A stretch of DNA of 64,000 nucleotides. It comes from Castanea sativa (Eukaryota > Streptophyta > Magnoliopsida > Fagales > Fagaceae). The stretch lies in NCBI RefSeq assembly GCF_040712315.1, contig NC_134024.1, positions 992,001 through 1,056,000 of the forward strand, in the 5' to 3' direction. Shown here in pieces: positions 56,994-64,000 of the stretch (the first letter of the stretch is position 1; the number at the start of each line of letters is the position of its first letter). A program made the position numbers and the translations under genes. Under the pieces are notes generated by a model. It did not search any database. It was not told the DNA's origin and saw only the letters and a list, made by a program, of their open reading frames with translations.

Positions 56994-58663
56994 GACGTAA
57001 ATGCATTTTTAGTCTCTATATTTTGACCTGATTTTTATTTTGATCTTTATATTTTATTTTTACCAATTTTAGTCTCTAAACCAATTAGCGCATCTCATTT
57101 TAGTCATTTCCGTCGGTCAACTGACGGAAAAGGGTGACGTGACTGACGGTAGAATAAAAAATATATATAATTACATACAATAATTAATTAAATTAAAAAC
57201 AAACATTAAAATAAATAAAAAAAATTCATTAGTTTTTGGGAAGAACATGACTGTTCATGTTCTTCCCTAAACATGTTTGATTGCCCAGAAATTTAAAAGG
57301 TCACATTAGTATTTAATTTTAAAAAAATTAATTTATCAATTTAAAAAAAAAAACAACACCAGAATTAAAATTCAAAAAATTCATAAATTTATATTTGAGT
57401 TCATCTTCAACAATAACACAATGACCACAAACCCAGATTTAAATATAACAACACACACCCAAACATAACAGATCTAAGTTTCTTTTTCTTCTTTATTTTT
57501 CTTCTTCCCCAGATCTTTCTCTCAGTTTCTCCGCCTCCCTTTCTTTCTTTAGTCTTCTTTCTTTCTTCCTCTTTTTCTTCTCTCATCTCCGACAAAATCT
57601 ACTCCCGCAAGTTCTTATTCGACTTCGGCTTGAACCCGCGTCTCAGCTCTCATCTTGGACCCACATCTTGGCTCGCCTTGACTTCAACTTCATGGTCCTC
57701 GTCCCTATCTAGGTCTTGGTCTTTAGAAAGAGAAACCCCATCTAGGCTAAAGTCTCGGTAGCCAAAAGAAACACAAAACTTTTGAAGTTGTGTGTTTTGA
57801 GCCATCGCCTTTCTATCTATCTTCCCGATTTCGGAGCTCCTCCGATTCTCTCCTTCTCTTTCATTCAATTTCTCGTTGTGTCGCTCGCCGCCAGTAAGGC
57901 CTTCGATACCTATGAGTTTCTCAAAGGTGAAGCTTTAAAAAAAAAAAAAAAAAAAGGATCTAAATCGCCGCCAACGCAAGAGCCATGGTGACGAAGGTTT
58001 GGGAAGTTAAGCCTGGCAAAAGGCTGAGGGTATTTGAGAAACAAGAACCATGTTGTGGCTGTTGATTTTGTGGGTAAAAGTGTTGGTTTTGTAGGTGGAT
58101 CTGGTGGATCTGAGATGGGGTTAGTTGGTTTAGCCCAATTGAATACGATTGCTCAAAACCTATAAGGTTTTGAGTCAAGAACTCGTCTGAAAACATGTGG
58201 GTCATCGAGGTGGAGCAACCATCTGAGCATGAAGAAGAGGGCTGGGTTTGTGTTGGGACTGAGGGAGAATTCGGTCTTGAATGGTTGACTGTTGTTGTTG
58301 TTGTATTTTTTATTTATTTATGAGTTTGTGTTCTTTTATTTGGATTTGTGTTCTTGTTCAAGCAATCTGAGATCTCAATTAATGTGATTTTTTTGTTTTT
58401 AATTTTTTTTATTTAGTTAAAATTAATAAATTAATTTTTTTAATTTAAATGCTGACGTGACAATTTTTTAATGTCAAAAAATATTTTTTAATTACTATTT
58501 TACTGTGCCGTCAGTCACATCAGCATTTTCTATTAGTTGACCGACGAAAATGACTAAAATGAGACGCGTTAATTGGTTTAGGGATTAAAAGTGGTAAAAA
58601 TAAAATGTAGGGACCAAAATAGAAATCGGGTCAAAATGTAGGGACTAAAAATGCATTTACGCC
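56994..58663. mobile_element. Mutator-type element, perfect 9-bp target duplication; possible Pack-MULE
   Basis: AAAATAATA at 56985-56993 is repeated at 58664-58672. The ends GACGTAAATGCATTTTTAGTC and, reverse-complemented, GGCGTAAATGCATTTTTAGTC begin inverted repeats of roughly 190 bp (to about 57180 and 58480), including ATGACTAAAATGAG and CCGTCAGT. The interior (57430-58300) is gene-like: C/T-rich leader-like sequence and several short open frames, none recognised (e.g. minus 58205-57960, Gln-rich; minus 57868-57650). No transposase. An A-run (57939-57956) lies inside. Confidence 0.85.
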
Positions 58664-58672
58664 AAAATAATA

Positions 58673-59268
58673 TTAATGGTGAGTTTAGAGCTAGCCAAGG
58701 GTTTTAATATTTTATAATTCAACTAATTGGCATAAGTTTTTTATAAATTAAGAGGAAATAGGAGACAAAAAAGATAATAAAAATTAAAAAGAGAAGTTAT
58801 TTTTTAACCCAATTTATCGAGTTTATTAATTAGACAAATTACTGAAATTTAAAAGAACTTAAGGAACAATAATGTAGTGAAAATAGTAAATACTATGACA
58901 AATGTACTCGTTAAACATGTTGGAGAATGTGTTCTCAAAAGTTTTGTTTAGCAAAATTTGTTTACTTTTTGTTTTTTTTTTCCTCAATATTTTTTTCAAA
59001 ATTTAACAAAACCTTTTTTTTAAATCCTAAAAATAAGTTAGTAATTTTTAATTTTTTATCACATATTTAGCATAAAAATTATAAAAATATATATTTTAAT
59101 AAATACTTTGCGAATAAACTATAGAAAGCTATGGGATACCCAAACCTACACATATAGTTTGGCTTTTGGCTATATCATAACCGTTTGTCTCAACATTTTA
59201 TCTTGCTTATTTATGCAGTTCTAGAAAATATTTAAATTAGGTTACAATTGTAAACCTGCCATTGTTAT
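58673..59268. other. Intergenic, AT-rich, no gene
   Basis: Homopolymers only. Confidence 0.45.
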
Positions 59269-60074
59269 TGTGAGGGCAGGAATGTCAGAATATGATTTTG
59301 GGCCTTGAGCTTGGCCCGAGGGTATCAACTTGTCCGAGGAGGATTTAATGTCATTAAAAGATACCGTACTTAAGGGCCCACAGGCAACCGTTGTGGTGGA
59401 TATTGGTTAGATTGGTCCGAGGAGGGACAAGTCCTTGGCTAAATGAGGTGAAGATCACATGATACGCTACGGTGTCTAGGAGGAGGTCCTGGAAGATTTG
59501 GTGGATGAAGATGCACTACAAAAGAGCCTAGAAAGGAGGAACAAATGGGAAAATATCTTGGAGAAAGTTGCTGCTATCGCATTAAAGATTCTACACCTAC
59601 CTCTGGCTTCGTTAACGAGGAAATGACATCCGAACAAATGGGGATCAACCTTACCTATTGTTTGAAGACTACAGAGGCCGGTGGATGGGACAAGTATCTG
59701 TTTGAGGGTGATCTAGTCCACACTTGGAGTACGGTGAAGAGAAGAAAGATGATATAAAAGAGAGAGGAAGACCAGCAAAGGAGAGGACGGGAAAAAAGAA
59801 AGAAAGGAAAACACTGTACATACCATTATCAATTGTAATTTATTCTTGAGAATAATAGAAGCAATATATAACATCCTCGGCTTACGTCCGAGGAGAATTT
59901 TTATACATAAACAGTTTATTTTCTTACGAGTTGTGGATCTAGCCTATTATTTTTGTTCTTCAGACGTTCGCAAACCTAGGTTTTAAGCCCATTATCTACA
60001 AAATTCATTGTCTTAGGCCTTTTGGGTCTGTCTCCATCATATGTTTGGATTCAAGTACAAATTGTACTCTTATA
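59269..60074 (-). mobile_element. Solo LTR of the 4079 family, opposite orientation
   Basis: Plus-strand TGTGAGGG to CTCTTATA; reverse-complemented it begins TATAAGAGTACAATTTG and ends CCCTCACA, like the 4079 copy. Shares CCTCGG..CCGAGGAG and a ..TTTTGTAG..GGGCTTAAAACCTAGG block. Flanks GTTAT (59264-59268) and ATTAT (60075-60079) match 4 of 5. Confidence 0.75.
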
Positions 60075-60439
60075 ATTATAATTTATTTTCCTTAACTTAT
60101 TTTAATTAAAAACATTAATTGAACAAAAACATATATTAAAAAAATAAAATATATAATACTGTATATAAATCAAATCAAATCAAATAAACTGTTTCAGATA
60201 TATTATTAAGAAGTAGAAAAAAAAAATATCCAACCAAGTTTCAGAGGAAAGCATTGAGCAGCGACAAAAGTCCTCGTATAATGTGCGCAAATGACAAGCT
60301 TGCTCAAATTCAAAAGCTAGCACGATTAACGTTACCTTTTTTTTTTTTTCCCAAAAAGTTAGAAAAGAATAGAGAAAGTCATCATTGGTGGAACCGTGGA
60401 AGTGATTTCTGCCTGCATGAGCGTGACTAACCAAAAGAA

Positions 60440-60560
60440 GTAAAGAACAAAGTGAGACATAGGGTACGGAATTCACGAGTCAAGTATTCAGTTTTTCTAT
60501 AGTTTGCAACTTTGCATGGCCTCCCGAGTCCAGGCCCAATCTTCCACGAATCTTCCCGGG
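60440..60560 (+). repeat. TNL 5'-flank repeat, partial
   Basis: CAAAGTGAGAC..TCAAGTATTCAGTTTTTCTA..TTTGCAACTTTGCATGGCCTCC..AATCTTCCACGAATCTTCCCGG follows the order seen at 5428-5520. The rest is absent. Confidence 0.5.
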
Positions 60561-61616
60561 AAAAAAAATAAAATAGAATTATAGAAATATATGGGTTCTT
60601 ATTGAAATATTAATATTATATGTACTTTTTTTATGAATTAATATTATATTTACTCAGCATCATACATGTAAGTTTTGTTATATTGTCAATTATCCCAAAT
60701 CTTAAGCTTTTGTGGGAGGTAGAGTATATGGCTAAGAATTGAACGGAATATTTCATATTCTGATACCATGTGAAATTAATGATTATCTCAAATATTTAAA
60801 CTATTAAAAAAATGATAAATTTAATCATAGGTCTAACAAGTTTATTCACGAACACATTATTATGTTTAAACTTAACTTGTTTAATAATTGCACATAAATC
60901 TGAGCTTGAATTTAGCTTGTATCTTAAATAAACGAACAAAAACAAGATCTTTATAGAGCTGAATCTGCCTTTATAAATAGCTTACTTATTTATAGTCCTA
61001 ACTCTGTGAAAGGTTTTAAGTGTAAACTCAATGGGATTTTTTAGTGTAATACAAAACCTCCCTATGATATTGTTTTATGTGAAAAATAATATGGATATAC
61101 GTCCTTCCTTACATAAACAATTCATAGTTTGTTTTTATAGATTTTTAATGGTTTACACATAAAATAATACCACATAAAATGCTTGTTGATGATAATCAAA
61201 ACTTTGAAAGCTTTTATGTTTTACAAGATGACTATGGTATCTTTTTCTATATATAAAAGAAAATATGTTATAATTGTTTATTTAACTTAATTATCTATCA
61301 AGATGTAATTCAATATTTTTTTGTTAGTATTTAGAAATTGGGTTGGTTTGACCCAACCCATAACCCATGGCCAATGAGTAGTCCACATTGATAACCTAAT
61401 AGGTGAATTTAAATTTGAGTTCAAACTTAAACTTATCTTGATATGAGTTGTCAAGATAAGCGCTGAAGTGACTTACTCTAATAGTTGGCTTATATCCAAC
61501 CTATTTTTAAATACTCACAATCAGGAAAAGATACAACTAGGAGAAATTGTGAGAATTATATATACCTACAATTCATGAGAACTCCTCTCTCTATCAAGTT
61601 ATCTCTTTATGGACAC
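60561..61616. other. Intergenic, AT-rich, no gene
   Basis: Contains another piece of the dispersed repeat (60810-60990) and a short inverted pair at 61330-61365 (GGGTTGGTTTGACCCAACCC). Confidence 0.45.
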
Positions 61617-62147
61617 TGATGGGATTGACGAACTCAACTTCTCCTGACGAAGTAATCCAAACCAATGAAGCAGCTTTAACAGACGAAGTCGCAAGGTTGC
61701 ATTGACGACATGAACCACATTACTAATGAAGGGAAATCATTCAATGCGGTTAAAATAAATGCCTCGAACATTTACAGGTACAGTTGTACGGACCATTGAA
61801 AGCCATTAAAGCTCACAGCATTAACCATGAGATGTTACCAAAAGGGGGGCATTAAAGCCCCCAATAACTGCCACAACGGCTAGGAGAATATACATATGTA
61901 AGGCCCTCACAAGCACAAGGGGGAGGTAAGAACATAGACACTAAACGTTTATTATTAGTCTATTACATACATTGCTCTATTTTTTCAAAACAAACCACCC
62001 TGATACTGACTTTGGCATCGGAGACGTTGCGGCAGACACTATACTGGTGACCACCTTGAAGAAGCTTCCTTACCACTTCCCTAGTTACAAAAGAGAAGGT
62101 TTGGTCCCATCTAGGCACACTTAGGCTGACGAAGTTGCACTTCATCA
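61617..62147 (+). mobile_element. 5' LTR of a Ty3/gypsy element (531 bp)
   Basis: Begins TGATGGGATTGACGAAC and ends GTTGCACTTCATCA, giving inverted termini TGATG..CATCA. Directly followed by a primer-binding-like TTTGGCGCTGTCTGTGGG. The 3' LTR lies beyond the window. Confidence 0.8.
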
Positions 62148-62168
62148 GTTTGGCGCTGTCTGTGGGAA
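62148..62168 (+). other. Primer-binding-site region
   Basis: TTTGGCGCTGTCTGTGGGAA follows the LTR end; TTTGGCGCCGTCTGTGGGAA is common after plant gypsy LTRs. Which tRNA primes was not determined. Confidence 0.65.
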
Positions 62169-62194
62169 GGGCCCCTCCGTCACTCCGACTATCG

Positions 62195-64000
62195 CCGATG
62201 GAAGTCAGCCACGTCCACCTACTGCCTAAAAGTAAAGTTCCCAATTGAGAATGGTGTGGGCGAGGTGAAAGGAGATCAGGTACTAGCCAGGGAATGCTAC
62301 CAGGCAGTATTGGTAGCGAAGGAGAACCATACATGGATGATTAAGGAGAAAGAAGAAGATAAAGTAGAAGCCTTGGAGACAGTGGAACTAGTTAAAGGAG
62401 AAGTAACTAGGATGAAAAAAATAGGGATGACACTAAGTCCTGAGATGAGGGCGAGGCTCGTCCAATTCCTCAAAGAATACCTAGACGTCTTCGCGTGGAG
62501 TCACGAGGACATGCCCGGCATACCCCCAGAAGTCATCCAGCATAAGCTAAACGTGGATCCCGGGAAGAAGGCCATCCAGCTAAAACGACGAGTCTTCGCC
62601 TCAGAACAGAACCAGGCAATTACAGACAAGGTTAACAAACTGTTGTCGGCAGGCTTCATCCGGGAGGTATACTATCCTGATTGGCTCTCAAACGTCGTTC
62701 TAGTATAAAAAGCAAATGAGAAATGGAGGATGTGCATGAACTTTACAAACCTAAACAAAGCTTACCCGAAAGACTGTTTCCCTCTACCGAGGATAGACCA
62801 GCTAGTGGATTCCACAGCCGGGCACAAGTTACTGACGTTTATGGATGCTTTTTCAGGATATAATTGGATAAAAATGGCTGAAGAAGATCAAGAGAAAACT
62901 GCTTTCATCACCAGTCAAGGGCTGTATTGCTATAAGGTAATGTCCTTTGGATTGAAGAATGCAGGAGCAACCTACCAGAGGTTAGTAAACAAAATTTTCA
63001 ACAAACAGATCGGCAAGAACATGGAGGTGTACGTAGATGACATGCTCGTCAAGAGCAAAGAAGAACTTGCCCATTTGGATGACCTGAAGGAAATGTTTGC
63101 CACCCTCAGAGAGTACCAGATGAGGTTGAATCCTAGCAAGTGTGCTTTCAGTGTAGGCTCGGGAAAATTCTTGGGATTTATGGTGTCCCAAAGGGGGATA
63201 GAAGCGAACCCGGAGAAAGTACAGGCCATACTCAACATGACATCACCCAAGACCGTCAAAGAAGTCTAAAAGCTCACAGGGAGGATTGCAGCACTTAATA
63301 GGTTCGTCTCTAGAGCAACGGACAAATGCTTACCCTTCTTTAAGACATTAAAGAAAGCTTTTGCCTGGACTGATGAATGCAAGGCAGCATTTTAGGAACT
63401 CAAACGTTATCTGAGCAATCCACCCCTTTTGAGCCCGTCCAAGAAAGGGGAAAATTTGTATTTGTTTTTGCCCGTGTCAGCCACAGCCGTGAGTGCAGCC
63501 CTGATTCAAGAAGAAGGCAAGACACAGCTCCCAGTTTACTACGTTAGTCAAGCTTTCCAGGGTGCGGAGGCCAAATACCCAAGAATCGAGAAGATAGCAT
63601 TCGCGTTGATAGTAGCCTCGCGTAAACTACGACCATACTTTCAAGCGAACCCCATCTTAGTGATGACGGATCAACCCATCAAGAAGTCCATGAACAAGCC
63701 TGACGTGGCAGGAAGGATGGTCCAGTGGGTAGTCAAACTCAGTCAGTTTGACATTGAGTACCACCCCAGGACAACCATTAAGGCACAGGCCCTAGCAGAC
63801 TTCATCGCCTAGTTCACCATCCTAGATGAAGACGACCTTACTAACGAGACAGAACGATGGATAGTGCAGACTGATGGTTCGTCAGCCCGAAAGAGGGGGG
63901 GAGTAGGGGTTGTCATAAACGCCCCTGACGGAGAAATACTCAAATATGGAGTTCAATGGAGATTCCCGACCACCAATAACGAAACAGAGTAGGAAGGAAT
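62195..64000 (+). pseudogene. Ty3/gypsy (Tat-like) RT-RNase H polyprotein, gag deleted, five stops
   Basis: One continuous frame. A linker ([22 protein letters not shown]) is followed by [16 protein letters not shown], ..[47 protein letters not shown], and YVDD at 63030-63041. RNase H follows (VYYVSQAFQGAEAKYPRIEK), then a second RNase H-like start VQTDGSSARKRGGVGVVI, typical of the Tat lineage. Stops TAA 62706, TAA 63267, TAG 63393, TAG 63810 and TAG 63990 all lie in this frame with no frameshift between. The frame begins about 50 bp after the primer site, so gag and protease are deleted; the join is near 62195. Runs off the window end. Confidence 0.9.

Noticed and set aside
62972..63259. 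Minus-strand 95-residue frame
   Set aside because: Antisense of the gypsy reverse transcriptase.
1..64000. CRISPR array, bacterial operon or phage content
   Set aside because: Spliced eukaryotic genes and plant transposons throughout; no regular repeat-spacer arrangement.

Overview
This is a gene-poor, AT-rich stretch of a nuclear plant genome. It has spliced genes with GT-AG introns and TIR-NBS-LRR (TNL) resistance genes, which points to a eudicot. Ty3/gypsy, LINE, SINE, hAT and Mutator-type repeats fill most of the space. The repeat and gene mix suggests a woody rosid, possibly Fagaceae, but that is inference and nothing here proves it. No gene in the window looks fully intact from start to stop.

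Layout. 1-2.4 kb (minus): 5' half of TNL-A, whose NB-ARC exon runs off the window edge and whose TIR exon carries a frameshift. 2.6-11.8 kb: intergenic DNA with two SINE copies, two solo LTRs, (TA)n tracts and AT-rich repeats. 11.8-12.8 kb: a 591-bp hAT-like element inserted at the exon edge of an MCA-type (mid1-complementing activity) exon relic. 14.8-18.6 kb (plus): an eight-exon PMT-type methyltransferase pseudogene. 22.2-23.2 kb: a 9-bp-TSD Mutator-type element with a very GC-rich core. 24.0-24.95 kb (plus): a pseudokinase-KEN (IRE1/RNase L-type) open frame cut by a single TGA. 26.6-45.6 kb: three diverged copies of one duplicated segment (U1, U2, U3). These carry relics of a Dicer-like 4 helicase gene, an hnRNP-type RRM gene and TNL 3' ends, plus LINE pieces. 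45.6-49.6 kb (minus): TNL-B, a full-length but multiply broken TNL. 50.4-55.6 kb: a tandem duplication in which one unit keeps a clean TIR exon and the other has lost it. 57.0-58.7 kb: a second 9-bp-TSD Mutator-type element with gene-like filler. 59.3-60.1 kb: an inverted solo LTR. 61.6-64.0 kb: a Ty3/gypsy element with LTR, primer-binding region and RT-RNase H, with gag/protease deleted and five stops.

How it fits together. The window reads as the decaying flank of a TNL cluster. TNL exons, promoters and 3' ends recur in fragments at about 0-2.4, 5.4-5.8, 34.4, 40.2, 45.6-49.6, 52, 56.2-56.7 and 60.5 kb. Segments of unrelated genes (DCL4, RRM) were carried along in the duplications. The most unusual item is the pseudokinase-KEN frame. 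Its RNase residues (Tyr, Asn, His) look preserved, its kinase motifs are gone, and 41 homologous-looking codons follow the TGA. All family calls rest on recognised motifs; no database search was run.
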